The notes under the pieces: generated by a model | The model's database searches: none | The model's input: the letters and a program-made list of their open reading frames with translations, nothing else | Told to the model about the DNA's origin: nothing | Shown: piece after piece, positions 1 to 8,522 of the stretch | Numbering within the stretch: the first letter of the stretch is position 1 | How the letters are laid out: every line of letters starts with the position of its first letter | Program-made: the position numbers and the translations under genes | Assembly (NCBI RefSeq): GCF_025971955.1 | Contig: NZ_JAPDMX010000001.1 | Coordinates: forward strand, 1-64,000 | DNA: 64,000 nt | Direction of reading: 5' to 3' | Source of the DNA: Shewanella subflava | Lineage (GTDB): Bacteria; Pseudomonadota; Gammaproteobacteria; Enterobacterales; Shewanellaceae

Positions 1-77
1 ATGCCAACCAGCACCGAATATCGACAGCTTGTTACCCTGGAATTTTAAACGATAGGTGTAGTTGCCCAGACGCTTAC
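1..77 (+). mobile_element. Right end of an IS66-family insertion sequence (3' end of transposase plus terminal repeat)
   Basis: A plus-strand frame enters from the window edge and stops at 52-54. Its last residues (PAPNIDSLLPWNFKR) resemble the IS66 transposase C-terminal domain, whose usual ending is of the form RIDELLPWN. Just downstream, the minus-strand sequence from 77 backwards begins GTAAGCGTC, the kind of terminus known for IS66-family inverted repeats. I infer that the element ends at base 77. The next eight bases (TGTTATCA, 78-85) would be the right copy of a target duplication. The left end lies outside the window, so identity and completeness cannot be settled here. Confidence 0.6.
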
Positions 78-100
78 TGTTATCAAGCTAGAATCAAGAG

Positions 101-790
101 TTATTGAGTATGCTTGGTATTCTCTTGTAAGTAGGCTGATAATATGGGGGCAACCGCGGATAAGTGGCTGATTTGATGGTGGCCAATAATCCATTTTGTT
201 TGCTGTGCCACTTGGGGGGCCGGTATGGCGATGGTTTGCATATTGGCAGCTCTCGCGGCAATTAAGCCATTAAACGAGTCTTCAATAGCCAAACAATTCA
301 CTGCATCAACCGCTAATTTTTTAGCGCAATTTAAGTACACTTCAGGGTGAGGTTTACCCAATGCTAAATGCTCTGCAGAGCAAATAGCATCGAAATACTC
401 GCTAATACCCAGTTTGGTTAATACCGCCTCAATAATCAGGGAAGGTGATGAGGTAGCTAAACCGACTTTAAGCCCTTTTTGACGACAATCTTTTAAAGTG
501 TCAATCACTCCGGCCATGGGCTCGCCATTAAGCCTAATGTGTTCAGCGACCGCTGCAATAATGTGGCTTGCTGTTTCGGCATTATTATAGTTAGTCCATG
601 GGAAGCGTTGATGCCAATAATCCACAACTTGATCAATGCGATAGCCAGTTGTACTTTCTACATCTTCGAAAGTGAGTTTGAGCCCAAGCCGATTCAATAC
701 TGCTATTTCGGCTGTTTGCCATGCGGGTTCAGAATCAATTAGTACCCCATCCATATCAAAAATCACGGCCTTCACATTGATATTTGCCAT
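101..790 (-). CDS. hxpB: HxpB (YniC)-like HAD hexitol/sugar phosphatase
   Basis: This is a 229-residue haloacid-dehalogenase hydrolase of the beta-phosphoglucomutase-like subgroup. The motif-I signature FDMDGVLIDSEP is at residues 11-22, with the nucleophile and acid/base aspartates in DMD. A motif-II-like TSS lies near residue 115, the Lys of GKPHPEVY near 145, and motif III is IEDSFNGL near 167. The pattern GYRIDQVVDYW...FPW closely follows E. coli HxpB, which dephosphorylates 2-deoxyglucose-6-P and hexitol phosphates in the cytosol. The ATG at 788-790 has AAGG about seven bases upstream. It stands alone, convergent with the IS end and divergent from acnB. Substrate is inferred from similarity only. 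Confidence 0.85.
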   Translation of the reverse strand: MANINVKAVIFDMDGVLIDSEPAWQTAEIAVLNRLGLKLTFEDVESTTGYRIDQVVDYWHQRFPWTNYNNAETASHIIAAVAEHIRLNGEPMAGVIDTLKDCRQKGLKVGLATSSPSLIIEAVLTKLGISEYFDAICSAEHLALGKPHPEVYLNCAKKLAVDAVNCLAIEDSFNGLIAARAANMQTIAIPAPQVAQQTKWIIGHHQISHLSAVAPILSAYLQENTKHTQ

Positions 791-1055
791 TGTTAACCTT
801 ATTTAGTGACTCACTTTGACGTGTAGATTATCGTTATCTACAAGATTATTCAGTAAAAATACAAATATTTGAAATTATTTTTAGCCAATGTTGCTGCGTT
901 TGTTGGGTTTATTTAAATCAAAAGGTTTTATTTAAGTGTATGAAAGAATATTGTTTTTTTACTGTTTCAAACTATTGTCTAATTTTCTTTGTTTTAATAT
1001 CACTTTACATTGCCAGTTGGACAAAAAAATCCAGTAGATTTCATCTGCGTAATAG
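791..1055. other. AT-rich intergenic region between hxpB and acnB
   Basis: There is no open frame of note. The stretch is AT-rich with T and A runs and must carry the minus-strand hxpB promoter, but I could not pick a convincing -35/-10 pair for it. The acnB-proximal part is listed separately. Confidence 0.5.
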
Positions 1056-1071
1056 TGTGAGCTGATTCATA
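1056..1071 (+). promoter_or_regulatory. CRP-like site upstream of acnB
   Basis: TGTGA, six bases, TCATA matches the CRP consensus TGTGA-N6-TCACA with one mismatch in the right arm. It overlaps the proposed acnB -35 element, the geometry of a class II activator site. E. coli acnB is CRP-activated, which makes this plausible. Confidence 0.4.
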
Positions 1072-1094
1072 CTTTTTTAAAGCTGTAGTATACT
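1066..1094 (+). promoter_or_regulatory. Candidate sigma-70 promoter of acnB
   Basis: TATACT at 1089-1094 is a strong -10 element. TTCATA at 1066-1071 is a weak -35 with 17-base spacing. A weak -35 overlapped by a CRP-like site fits an activated promoter. The predicted start is near 1101, about 90 bases before the GTG. Confidence 0.4.
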
Positions 1095-1191
1095 GGGGGT
1101 CGGATTTCAAGCCCGAACCTGTGGAATTTCAGCGTGACTAAAACTGACGTTGAGTTTTGCCGTAAGGCGTCAAACAAAGAGGAATGTTGCC

Positions 1192-3789
1192 GTGCTAGAA
1201 GCATATCGTAAACACGTCGCAGAGCGTGCTGCAGAGGGTGTTGTCCCTAAGCCATTAGATGCTCAACAAGTGGCTGAGTTAGTGAAGTTAGTTGAGACTC
1301 CACCTGCTGGTGAAGAGGCCGTGATCCTCGACTTATTAGAAAATCGTATTCCACCTGGCGTGGATGAAGCAGCCTATGTTAAAGCGGCTTTTTTAGATGC
1401 CGTTGCCAAAGGCACTGTTAAATCGCCAATTCTATCAGCAGAGCGCGCTACCGAATTACTGGGTACGATGCAAGGCGGATACAACATTGAGCCGTTGATC
1501 GCTCAATTAGATAATCCTGCATTAGCCCCTATCGCTGTTACCGCATTATCAAACACATTGTTAATGTTTGATGCATACCATGATGTGGTAGAGAAAATGC
1601 AAGCTGGTAACGCTTTTGCCAAGCAAGTTGTTGAATCATGGGCCAATGCCGATTGGTTCTTAAATCGTCCAAAGCTAGCCGACAAAGTGACATTAACGGT
1701 ATTTAAAGTGGCGGGTGAAACCAACACTGATGACCTGTCTCCAGCGCCAGACGCATGGTCACGTCCAGATATCCCACTGCACGCATTAGCGATGTTGAAA
1801 AACGCCCGTGACGGTATCGTGCCTGATCAACCAGGTGTTGTCGGTCCAATTAAAGAAATCGAAGCCCTTAAAGGCAAAGGTCATCCACTGGTTTATGTGG
1901 GTGATGTTGTGGGTACGGGGTCTTCACGTAAATCAGCCACTAACTCAGTGTTATGGTTCATGGGTGACGATATCCCTTATGTCCCAAATAAGCGTGCTGG
2001 TGGTTTCTGTTTAGGTAACAAAATTGCTCCAATCTTCTTCAACACCATGGAAGATGCTGGCGCATTACCTATCGAGCTTAACGTAGATAAAATGGAAACT
2101 GGCGATGTCATCGACATTTATCCATACGAAGGCGTTGTTAAACGCAGTGGCACTGATGAAGTCATCTCTACGTTCGAATTAAAAACGGAAGTGCTATTAG
2201 ACGAAGTGCGCGCCGGTGGCCGTATTCCGTTGATCATTGGCCGTGGTTTAACTGACCGTGCTCGCGAAACGTTAGGTTTAGATGCCTCTAAAGTATTCGT
2301 TCGCCCACAAGATGTTGCTGATACAGGTAAAGGTTACACCTTAGTACAGAAGATGGTAGGTAAAGCTTGTGGTGTTGCCGGCGTTCGCCCTGGCCAATAC
2401 TGTGAGCCGAAAATGACCTCTGTTGGTTCGCAAGATACTACAGGCCCAATGACCCGTGATGAGCTAAAAGATTTAGCTTGTTTAGGTTTCAGTGCTGATT
2501 TAACCATGCAGTCATTCTGTCACACAGCGGCTTATCCAAAGCCAGTTGACGTTGATACTCATCACACGCTTCCTGATTTCATCATGAACCGTGGCGGCGT
2601 TTCATTGCGTCCTGGTGATGGTGTAATTCACTCGTGGTTAAACCGTATGCTATTACCTGATACCGTAGGTACGGGTGGTGACTCGCATACGCGTTTCCCT
2701 ATCGGTGTGTCTTTCCCTGCAGGTTCTGGTCTAGTAGCGTTTGCTGCGGCAACGGGCGTAATGCCACTTGATATGCCTGAATCAGTATTAGTTCGCTTTA
2801 AAGGTGAAATGCAGCCTGGTATTACTTTGCGTGATCTAGTACATGCTATCCCATTAAAGGCGATTGAAATGGGTCTACTAACGGTTGAGAAGAAAGGCAA
2901 AATCAACGCTTTCTCTGGCCGTGTATTAGAGATCGAAGGTCTTGAAAAACTTAAAGTTGAACAAGCATTCGAATTGTCTGACGCTTCAGCTGAGCGTAGT
3001 GCTGCAGGTTGTACAATCAAGCTAGACAAAGAGCCAATCATCGAATACTTAAACTCTAACATCGTGATGTTAAAGTGGATGATCAGCGAAGGTTATGGCG
3101 ATCGTCGTACCATTGAGCGTCGTATTACCGCAATGCAAGATTGGTTAGCTAACCCAGTATTAATGGAGGCGGATGCTGATGCAGAATATGCTGAAATTAT
3201 CGAAATCGACCTAAACGACATCAAAGAGCCAATCCTTTGTGCACCAAACGATCCTGATGATGCTGTACTGTTATCAAGTGTTGCACAAACTAAAATTGAC
3301 GAAGTGTTCGTGGGTTCTTGTATGACAAACATCGGTCACTTCCGTGCTACCGGTAAGATGTTAGACAAGTTTGCTAAAACACTACCTACACGTTTATGGA
3401 TTGCGCCACCAACTAAAATGGACAAAGATCAGTTAACTGAAGAAGGTTACTACTCAATCTTTGGTCGTGTTGGTGCACGTATTGAGATCCCTGGTTGTTC
3501 TCTATGTATGGGTAACCAAGCACGTGTTGCTGAAGGTGCTACAGTAGTATCAACCTCTACACGTAACTTCCCGAACCGTTTAGGTACTGGCGCAAACGTT
3601 TACTTAGCATCTGCTGAGTTAGCAGCAGTAGCCGCGTTATTAGGTCGTTTACCTTCGGTTGCAGAGTATCAAGAATACGCGAAAGAATTAGACGCTACAG
3701 CAGCGGATACTTACCGTTACTTGAACTTCGATCAAATCGACTCTTACACTAAGAAAGCGGGCAGCGTGATAATTCAATCAGCTGTGTAA
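1192..3789 (+). CDS. acnB: Aconitate hydratase B
   Basis: Bifunctional aconitase/2-methylisocitrate dehydratase of the TCA cycle; cytosolic [4Fe-4S] enzyme. I chose the GTG at 1192, preceded by AAAGAGGA (1176-1183) at eight bases. It gives [15 protein letters not shown] at the N-terminus and 865 residues, the E. coli length. The open frame extends 14 codons further up to a TTG with no family support. The N-terminal HEAT-like domain (about 1-160) is followed by the swivel domain and then the catalytic core. Cluster ligands fall at Cys710 (GSCMTN), Cys769 and Cys772 (GCSLCMGNQ), exactly as in E. coli. AcnB can also bind mRNA when the cluster is lost. It is monocistronic, with a strong terminator behind it. 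Confidence 0.98.
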   Translation: MLEAYRKHVAERAAEGVVPKPLDAQQVAELVKLVETPPAGEEAVILDLLENRIPPGVDEAAYVKAAFLDAVAKGTVKSPILSAERATELLGTMQGGYNIEPLIAQLDNPALAPIAVTALSNTLLMFDAYHDVVEKMQAGNAFAKQVVESWANADWFLNRPKLADKVTLTVFKVAGETNTDDLSPAPDAWSRPDIPLHALAMLKNARDGIVPDQPGVVGPIKEIEALKGKGHPLVYVGDVVGTGSSRKSATNSVLWFMGDDIPYVPNKRAGGFCLGNKIAPIFFNTMEDAGALPIELNVDKMETGDVIDIYPYEGVVKRSGTDEVISTFELKTEVLLDEVRAGGRIPLIIGRGLTDRARETLGLDASKVFVRPQDVADTGKGYTLVQKMVGKACGVAGVRPGQYCEPKMTSVGSQDTTGPMTRDELKDLACLGFSADLTMQSFCHTAAYPKPVDVDTHHTLPDFIMNRGGVSLRPGDGVIHSWLNRMLLPDTVGTGGDSHTRFPIGVSFPAGSGLVAFAAATGVMPLDMPESVLVRFKGEMQPGITLRDLVHAIPLKAIEMGLLTVEKKGKINAFSGRVLEIEGLEKLKVEQAFELSDASAERSAAGCTIKLDKEPIIEYLNSNIVMLKWMISEGYGDRRTIERRITAMQDWLANPVLMEADADAEYAEIIEIDLNDIKEPILCAPNDPDDAVLLSSVAQTKIDEVFVGSCMTNIGHFRATGKMLDKFAKTLPTRLWIAPPTKMDKDQLTEEGYYSIFGRVGARIEIPGCSLCMGNQARVAEGATVVSTSTRNFPNRLGTGANVYLASAELAAVAALLGRLPSVAEYQEYAKELDATAADTYRYLNFDQIDSYTKKAGSVIIQSAV

Positions 3790-3814
3790 GCTTGAACTAG
3801 TTAAGTGTTGAATT

Positions 3815-3845
3815 AAAAATGCCAGCAGCAGTGCTGGCATTTTTG
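3815..3845 (+). terminator. Rho-independent terminator of acnB
   Basis: A perfect 13-base inverted repeat (AAAAATGCCAGCA at 3815-3827, complement at 3832-3844) closes a four-base loop and ends in TTTTT, 26 bases after the acnB stop. Confidence 0.9.
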
Positions 3846-3991
3846 TTTTGATATTTAATCACTTTTTGTACTTTTCAACCGTTTCTATGCACCAGCTAAA
3901 AAGTGGTTTTAGTTTTTTATCAAGAATATCAATCTCATTAGCGTGTGCTATATTTAATTATTAACACCATCCAGATTAGGGCATATGAAAA

Positions 3992-4357
3992 ATGATCAAA
4001 ATAAGTATATTAACCATGCTGATGTTAGTAGGTATGACCTATGCGCAAGTTGCTAATGCTGGGGTGATTAATCCTGATTGTACAGCTCAAAAAGCCGTTA
4101 AAAATGCAGCGGTGAAAGCAACAGTGGGTGTCAGTGGGCGCTGTGATCCTGCAGAAGCCGTGAAAGATACCGCAGGTAAAGCGGTAGAAAATGCATTACC
4201 TCAAGATGGCGCTACTGCAAAGTTGGTGGATAAAGCAACAGGCAAGGATGAAACTGTCAAAGAGAAAGCTGTAGATGCTGTTGTGCCCGATAAATTACAA
4301 AAAGATAAAGATGATAAAAAGTTGATAAAAAAAGCCACCAATAAGATTATTGAGTAG
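3992..4357 (+). CDS. Small secreted Lys/Asp/Ala-rich protein of unknown function
   Basis: 121 residues with a clear Sec signal peptide (about residues 1-23, cleavage after VANA). The mature part is highly charged and low in complexity, rich in Lys, Asp, Ala and Val. It contains two Cys (in NPDCTAQK and GRCDPAEA) that could pair, and repeating KAV/DKA patterns suggestive of helices. ATG 3992 is preceded by AGGG (3978-3981). An ATG at 3985 opens only nine codons. I do not recognise a family. It shares strand with the next secreted protein (78-base gap), so co-expression is possible. The high Lys/Ala content is reminiscent of small periplasmic stress-type proteins, but that is only an impression. 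Confidence 0.65.
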   Translation: MIKISILTMLMLVGMTYAQVANAGVINPDCTAQKAVKNAAVKATVGVSGRCDPAEAVKDTAGKAVENALPQDGATAKLVDKATGKDETVKEKAVDAVVPDKLQKDKDDKKLIKKATNKIIE

Positions 4358-4435
4358 CATTCATTACTGATGTGGCAATAATATAACAGTTAAGTCATTT
4401 GGTTGTGTTTGACTACTTAGATTTATCTTTTTACT

Positions 4436-5284
4436 ATGAATTTAAAAGGATTTTTGTCGTTCATGAAGGCTATATATTTACTATTGCTCTTGCCGATATT
4501 TGCTAAAGCAAATAACTTACCGAGTTTTTTGTCCGTTGATACAGATAAAGAATACATTGCAACCATTGATAGCTTACGTAGCTTATTGCCTAAAAATGGT
4601 GATCCAGAAATTTTAATGGGTTTAGCATCACCCTTCAGTGTGTTAGATGTGCAGCCAACAAAATTTAATTCATTAACCGATAAAAATAAGTTCGCTAATT
4701 TTAATTTAGGAGTAATGGGGCAGGCTATATTTAAAGCTAAAGAACAGTTTTTGATCGATTTGCCTAACAGGGTATTGTGCCAAAATTCGATATGCAGAAA
4801 AAATAGATTGGCTCATATTAATCAATTCATTAATGAACAGTTTAAAGTGAGTGAGTTTTTCCATCAGAATGCAGATATTCTCATTTTACAAAGAACAACC
4901 GATGATGTTTATCGAATTAATAATGCTTTTTATACCCCTGCGGGCATTATTCAATATCAGCCTTCTGCAATAGCAGGATTTGTGCCTTCAGCCAATTGGT
5001 CAGAACATAAAAGCAATGAAGAATTAACAAGTTGCAATACATGTTCTGCTCGGTCAATTGCAGTGAGAAAGGTTATGGCTCAATATAATATTGCTGCTAT
5101 TGTTCGCGGGACAAATATGGGAGTGAACGTCATCTTTGGCGGGATAAGTAATAACCATTGGGGTGTAATGGTCATTGAACAATCCGCCGATAAGCCAAAG
5201 GTGGGACAACGAAATACGTTAGGTTTTGAGTATGAAGATGTGATCGAGCTAGCCCCTAAAGCTTATTATTACCAAACCAATTAA
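4436..5284 (+). CDS. Secreted protein of unknown function
   Basis: 282 residues, or 273 if the second ATG at 4463 is used. That second start would give a cleaner signal peptide (MKAIYLLLLLPIFAKA, cleavage before NNLPS). Four Cys occur in two pairs, CQNSIC near residue 114 and SCNTC near 200, which suggests two disulfides or a metal site. The C-terminal part has a compact block (GVNVIFGGISNNHWGVMVIEQ) that looks like a folded core. I recognise no family. The gene appears more AT-rich by eye than acnB or hslU, compatible with accessory origin. It is convergent with the DUF971 gene. Confidence 0.6.
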   Translation: MNLKGFLSFMKAIYLLLLLPIFAKANNLPSFLSVDTDKEYIATIDSLRSLLPKNGDPEILMGLASPFSVLDVQPTKFNSLTDKNKFANFNLGVMGQAIFKAKEQFLIDLPNRVLCQNSICRKNRLAHINQFINEQFKVSEFFHQNADILILQRTTDDVYRINNAFYTPAGIIQYQPSAIAGFVPSANWSEHKSNEELTSCNTCSARSIAVRKVMAQYNIAAIVRGTNMGVNVIFGGISNNHWGVMVIEQSADKPKVGQRNTLGFEYEDVIELAPKAYYYQTN

Positions 5285-5312
5285 CGGTAATCCATCACAA
5301 TGAATCGCGCTG

Positions 5313-5348
5313 TGCTAGAGGCAAGACTACAATATTCTGCTTCTAGCA
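5313..5348. terminator. Hairpin between convergent genes
   Basis: Eleven-base arms TGCTAGAGGCA (5313-5323) and TGCTTCTAGCA (5338-5348) pair with one G-T wobble around a 14-base loop. It lies between the two convergent stops. There is no T tract on either side, so termination activity is uncertain. Confidence 0.3.
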
Positions 5349-5353
5349 TGTGA

Positions 5354-5740
5354 TTACGAATATTTAATATTCATCGCAATCAACGCTTCACGTGAGCCTT
5401 TCTCTGTACGTAAACGTGCCAAATACCGCTCCCAAATTTCCACTTGATGACTGCCTAATTTATAAAGGATTTTCCAAGAAAATAGCCCTGTATCATGGCC
5501 ATCGTCAAATACAATTTTTACCGCATAATTGCCCACAGGTTCAATGGCCGTGATATTCACTTCTTTCTTATGGGTCACCAAAATAGGATTACCATGCTGC
5601 TGAACCTCAGCCGATGGTGAGTGTACGCGGAGCATTTCACAAGTGATGTTAAACATTTCACCGTTGTCAAAGCTGACTTCTAATAGCTTAGATTTACGCT
5701 TTAATTTAATGCCAATCACGTTTGGGGTGGCTTCTGACAT
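5354..5740 (-). CDS. DUF971 family protein (gamma-butyrobetaine hydroxylase N-terminal-like domain)
   Basis: 128 residues from the ATG at 5738-5740, which has TAGGT upstream. The longer open frame back to 5836 would add a spurious hydrophobic stretch encoded by the terminator hairpin. Sequence features are the DUF971 pattern: IKLKRKSKLLEVSFDNG, LRVHSPSAEVQQHG, DDGHDTGLFSWKILYKLG. The fold is a small beta-rich domain related to the N-terminal zinc-binding part of carnitine-pathway oxygenases, but stand-alone members have no settled role. The gene often sits next to hslVU in gammaproteobacteria. Here a hairpin with a T tract separates it from hslU. Confidence 0.85.
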   Translation of the reverse strand: MSEATPNVIGIKLKRKSKLLEVSFDNGEMFNITCEMLRVHSPSAEVQQHGNPILVTHKKEVNITAIEPVGNYAVKIVFDDGHDTGLFSWKILYKLGSHQVEIWERYLARLRTEKGSREALIAMNIKYS

Positions 5741-5767
5741 GTTATTACCTATAAAAGTGGTCGTAAT

Positions 5768-5823
5768 AAAAAGGATTAACGAGAAATCGAAGATTTTCAT
5801 CATACTCGATTTCGGCGTTAATC
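5768..5823 (-). terminator. Probable terminator of the hslVU transcript
   Basis: Read on the minus strand, arms 5823-5806 and 5790-5774 share GATTAACG and GAAATCGA blocks with a small bulge. They close a 15-base loop and are followed by CCTTTTTA (5774-5767). It lies between hslU and the DUF971 start. Confidence 0.6.
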
Positions 5824-5834
5824 CCATTTTTATC

Positions 5835-5861
5835 ATGCCTTAATGTGACATGTTAAGGCAT
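5835..5861. other. Hairpin just after hslU
   Basis: ATGCCTTAA (5835-5843) and TTAAGGCAT (5853-5861) form a perfect nine-base stem. In minus-strand reading it precedes the terminator at 5768-5823 and has no T tract of its own. It may be an mRNA 3'-end stabiliser or processing site. Confidence 0.35.
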
Positions 5862-5888
5862 ATTTTTAATCAGGTAGTGATCCCGTGA

Positions 5889-7214
5889 CTACAGAATAAA
5901 GCGGCTTAGATCTTCATCTTGTACAAAGGTATCTAAGTGCTTATTCACATACTCAGCGTCAATCACAAAAGTTGAACCGGATTTTTCTGAGGCATCATAA
6001 GATATCTCTTCCATCAACTTTTCCATTACCGTATGTAAACGACGCGCGCCGATGTTCTCTGTGCGCTCATTCACTTGCCAGGCAGCTTCAGCGATACGCT
6101 CAATACCGGATTCAACAAACTCTACCGTTACACCTTCAGTGCCCATCAAGGCCACGTATTGTTCGGTCAGTGAGGCATGTGGCTCCGTTAAAATGCGTTT
6201 GAAATCGTTAGCAGATAACGCATCTAACTCTACACGAATAGGTAAACGGCCTTGTAATTCAGGAATTAAATCAGATGGTTTTGACATCTGGAATGCGCCT
6301 GATGCGATAAACAAAATATGGTCTGTTTTTACCATCCCGTGCTTGGTGGTTACCGTGCAACCTTCCACTAAAGGCAGGAGGTCGCGCTGCACACCTTCAC
6401 GAGATACATCTGGACCTGAGGTTTCACCACGTTTACAAATTTTGTCAATTTCATCTAAGAATACTATGCCATGTTGTTCAACTAACTCGATAGCTTGTTC
6501 TTTTAAATCTTCCTGATTAACTAGCTTCGCCGCTTCATCTTCAATTAATTGTTTATAAGCGTCTTTGATTTTCATCTTTTTACGCTTTGAAGTGTTCTGG
6601 CCTAAATTTTGGAATAAGCCCTGTAGTTGATTGGTCATTTCTTCCATGCCAGGTGGCGACATGATTTCAACACCAATTTGTGGCGCAGCAACATCAATTT
6701 CAATTTCTTTATCGTCTAACTGACCTTCACGTAGCTTTTTGCGGAAGATTTGACGCGTATTTGAGTCGTCTTTTTTCTCGGCTTCCCAATCTTCTTTAGG
6801 TTTAGGTAGTAGTGCATCTAAAATACGTTCTTCGGCCAATTCTTCGGCACGAAAACGGCATTTTTTCATTTGCTGTTCGCGGGTCATTTTCACTGCTGAG
6901 TCAGTTAAATCACGAATGATTTGCTCAACTTCCTTGCCGACATAACCCACTTCGGTAAATTTAGTGGCTTCTACCTTGATAAAAGGGGCATTAGCCAATT
7001 TAGCTAAGCGGCGAGCGATTTCAGTTTTACCGACCCCCGTAGGGCCGATCATAAGAATATTTTTTGGGGTGACTTCTTGACGCAATGAAGCTTCTAGCTG
7101 CATACGACGCCAGCGATTACGAAGGGCTACCGCAACCGAGCGTTTGGCATTTTTTTGGCCAATAATGTGCGAATCGAGTTCATGGACAATTTCGCGAGGG
7201 GTCATTTCAGACAT
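5889..7214 (-). CDS. hslU: HslU, ATPase subunit of the HslUV protease
   Basis: 441 residues, full length for the family. This AAA+ hexameric unfoldase feeds substrates into the HslV peptidase in the cytosol. Walker A GPTGVGKT is at residues 57-64 and Walker B is IVFLDEID near 250. The intermediate domain is visible as the charged segment around 105-230. The pore loop GYVG (in [11 protein letters not shown]) is near residue 90, and the C-terminus ends LSRFIL, the tail that docks on HslV. It lies 20 bases after hslV in one operon, expected to be heat-inducible from the sigma-32 promoter at 7823-7849. Confidence 0.98.
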   Translation of the reverse strand: MSEMTPREIVHELDSHIIGQKNAKRSVAVALRNRWRRMQLEASLRQEVTPKNILMIGPTGVGKTEIARRLAKLANAPFIKVEATKFTEVGYVGKEVEQIIRDLTDSAVKMTREQQMKKCRFRAEELAEERILDALLPKPKEDWEAEKKDDSNTRQIFRKKLREGQLDDKEIEIDVAAPQIGVEIMSPPGMEEMTNQLQGLFQNLGQNTSKRKKMKIKDAYKQLIEDEAAKLVNQEDLKEQAIELVEQHGIVFLDEIDKICKRGETSGPDVSREGVQRDLLPLVEGCTVTTKHGMVKTDHILFIASGAFQMSKPSDLIPELQGRLPIRVELDALSANDFKRILTEPHASLTEQYVALMGTEGVTVEFVESGIERIAEAAWQVNERTENIGARRLHTVMEKLMEEISYDASEKSGSTFVIDAEYVNKHLDTFVQDEDLSRFIL

Positions 7215-7234
7215 AGTTTTTCCTTTCGCTCGAA

Positions 7235-7759
7235 TTAATAATTCAGCTCTTCAACGGTTTTGAATTGATTGGTGAATACACAAATGTCGCCAGCAATGGT
7301 CAGTGACTTTTCAGCAATGTCACGGGCGCTTAATTCGGTATTTTGCAGTAATGCAAGGGCAGAGGCATGAGCATAATTTCCGCCAGAACCAATGGCAATT
7401 AAGTCGTGTTCAGGCTGAACCACATCACCATTACCCGTAATAATTAATGATTCTTTGGTATCTGCAACCACTAACATCGCTTCTAACTTACGCAGCATTT
7501 TGTCGGTACGCCAATCTTTAGCCAGTTCAACGGCTGACTTAAGTAAGTGGCCTTGATGCATTTCAAGCTTGGTTTCGAAACGTTCAAATAAGGTAAATGC
7601 ATCAGCTGTGCCGCCAGCAAAACCTGCTAATACTTGGTTGTTATAAAGGCGGCGAACTTTGCGTGCATTGCCTTTCATGACAGTGTTGCCCAAAGACACT
7701 TGGCCATCACCAGCGATGACAACTTGGTTATTACGGCGTACAGATACGATGGTAGTCAC
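7235..7759 (-). CDS. hslV: HslV, peptidase subunit of the HslUV protease
   Basis: 174 residues, family length. This is a threonine peptidase related to the proteasome beta subunit. The catalytic Thr2 is exposed after removal of Met1 (MTTIVSVRR). [14 protein letters not shown] and [17 protein letters not shown] are family signatures, and the GSGG motif is near residue 122. Twelve subunits form two stacked rings capped by HslU. It is the first gene of hslVU, about 65 bases downstream of a sigma-32 type promoter. Confidence 0.98.
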   Translation of the reverse strand: MTTIVSVRRNNQVVIAGDGQVSLGNTVMKGNARKVRRLYNNQVLAGFAGGTADAFTLFERFETKLEMHQGHLLKSAVELAKDWRTDKMLRKLEAMLVVADTKESLIITGNGDVVQPEHDLIAIGSGGNYAHASALALLQNTELSARDIAEKSLTIAGDICVFTNQFKTVEELNY

Positions 7760-7822
7760 AGTAAATCCTCTTCACTAAATTTAGCAGGGTTAAACAGCCT
7801 TCTGCTAATTGATATAAAGGAT

Positions 7823-7849
7823 ATTGGGGAGTGATTGGCGTTTTTCAAG
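7823..7849 (-). promoter_or_regulatory. Sigma-32 (heat-shock) promoter of hslVU
   Basis: On the minus strand, CTTGAAA (7849-7843), a 13-base spacer, then CCCCAAT (7829-7823). This matches the RpoH consensus CTTGAAA-N11-16-CCCCATNT almost perfectly. E. coli hslVU is a known RpoH operon. Confidence 0.85.
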
Positions 7850-7874
7850 TTAGAAAGGTTAACATTCGTTTATG

Positions 7875-7896
7875 AAAAAGCCCGATGTCTCGGGCT
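7875..7896 (-). terminator. Rho-independent terminator after ftsN
   Basis: On the minus strand AGCCCGA, a four-base loop and TCGGGCT are followed by TTTTT (7879-7875). It is 24 bases past the ftsN stop and closes the argS-ftsN transcript upstream of the hslV promoter. Confidence 0.85.
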
Positions 7897-7920
7897 TCCA
7901 TTTTTAGGCGTAAAATAACC

Positions 7921-8520
7921 TTATTGCCATAGCCAGATCTGGCAGGTGTTGATGCCTGCTTTTTGCATTTTATGGCGGCCACGCTCACCATCACGCTTGC
8001 TTTCGAATGGTCCTAAAACCACACGATACCAAACACCATTAGTGCCTTCAGAGCGTTTAACTTGCGCTTCCATTCCCATAAAGGCGATGCGCGCTTTCAT
8101 TTCATTTGCCTGGCTTTCTTGGCGGAACGAGCCACATTGCATTTGATATAAACCGCTAGAAACCACACCAGAATTAGGCACATCGACTTCGACACGTTTA
8201 TTTTCCAACTCTTCAAGATAAGTCCACTCTTCTTGAGGTTTTGGCGGTAACTCGTTGGGATCTTTTGGGGCCACGGCGGCTTTGGTTGTTTGCTTGTCTG
8301 TGGTTGTCGACTTTGCAGCAGTATTCACCGCAGGAGCGACATCTTCTGAGCTGCCTTTAATGGTCCACAAAAAGTAACCAAACCCAGATACCAATACTAT
8401 GGCTAGTAACCAGGGTATCAAGGGCATATTGCTTGATGAGGTTTTTCGTTTTGACGAACGCGCCCCTTTGCCGGCCTTTGCGGCCGATTTAGGTTTGCGA
8501 TTAGCATAATCTCGGCTCAT
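7921..8520 (-). CDS. ftsN: FtsN-like cell division protein with SPOR domain
   Basis: 199 residues. A basic cytoplasmic head (residues 1-32, Lys/Arg-rich) leads into a single membrane segment (about 33-52) and a low-complexity periplasmic linker. The C-terminal SPOR domain (about 123-199; SGLYQMQCGSFRQESQANEMKARI ... GVWYRVVLGPFESK) binds denuded peptidoglycan at the septum. FtsN triggers septal synthesis through FtsA and FtsQLB. Two Cys in the SPOR domain (QCGSF and NTCQIW) match the disulfide pair known in FtsN SPOR domains. It lies two bases after argS, so it is probably co-transcribed, with a terminator behind it. Confidence 0.9.
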   Translation of the reverse strand: MSRDYANRKPKSAAKAGKGARSSKRKTSSSNMPLIPWLLAIVLVSGFGYFLWTIKGSSEDVAPAVNTAAKSTTTDKQTTKAAVAPKDPNELPPKPQEEWTYLEELENKRVEVDVPNSGVVSSGLYQMQCGSFRQESQANEMKARIAFMGMEAQVKRSEGTNGVWYRVVLGPFESKRDGERGRHKMQKAGINTCQIWLWQ

Positions 8521-8522
8521 AT

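Noticed and set aside
1..90. Open minus-strand frame without stops between 87 and 1
   Set aside because: It follows an in-frame TAG at 90-88 with no start codon, and the plus strand reads as an IS66 transposase end with a terminal repeat; it is a shadow.
2628..3062. 144-codon antisense frame within acnB
   Set aside because: The sense strand encodes a highly conserved region of AcnB; the frame has no RBS or family similarity.
5741..5836. Extended N-terminus of the DUF971 gene
   Set aside because: Its hydrophobic segment is encoded by the terminator hairpin and is absent from the family.
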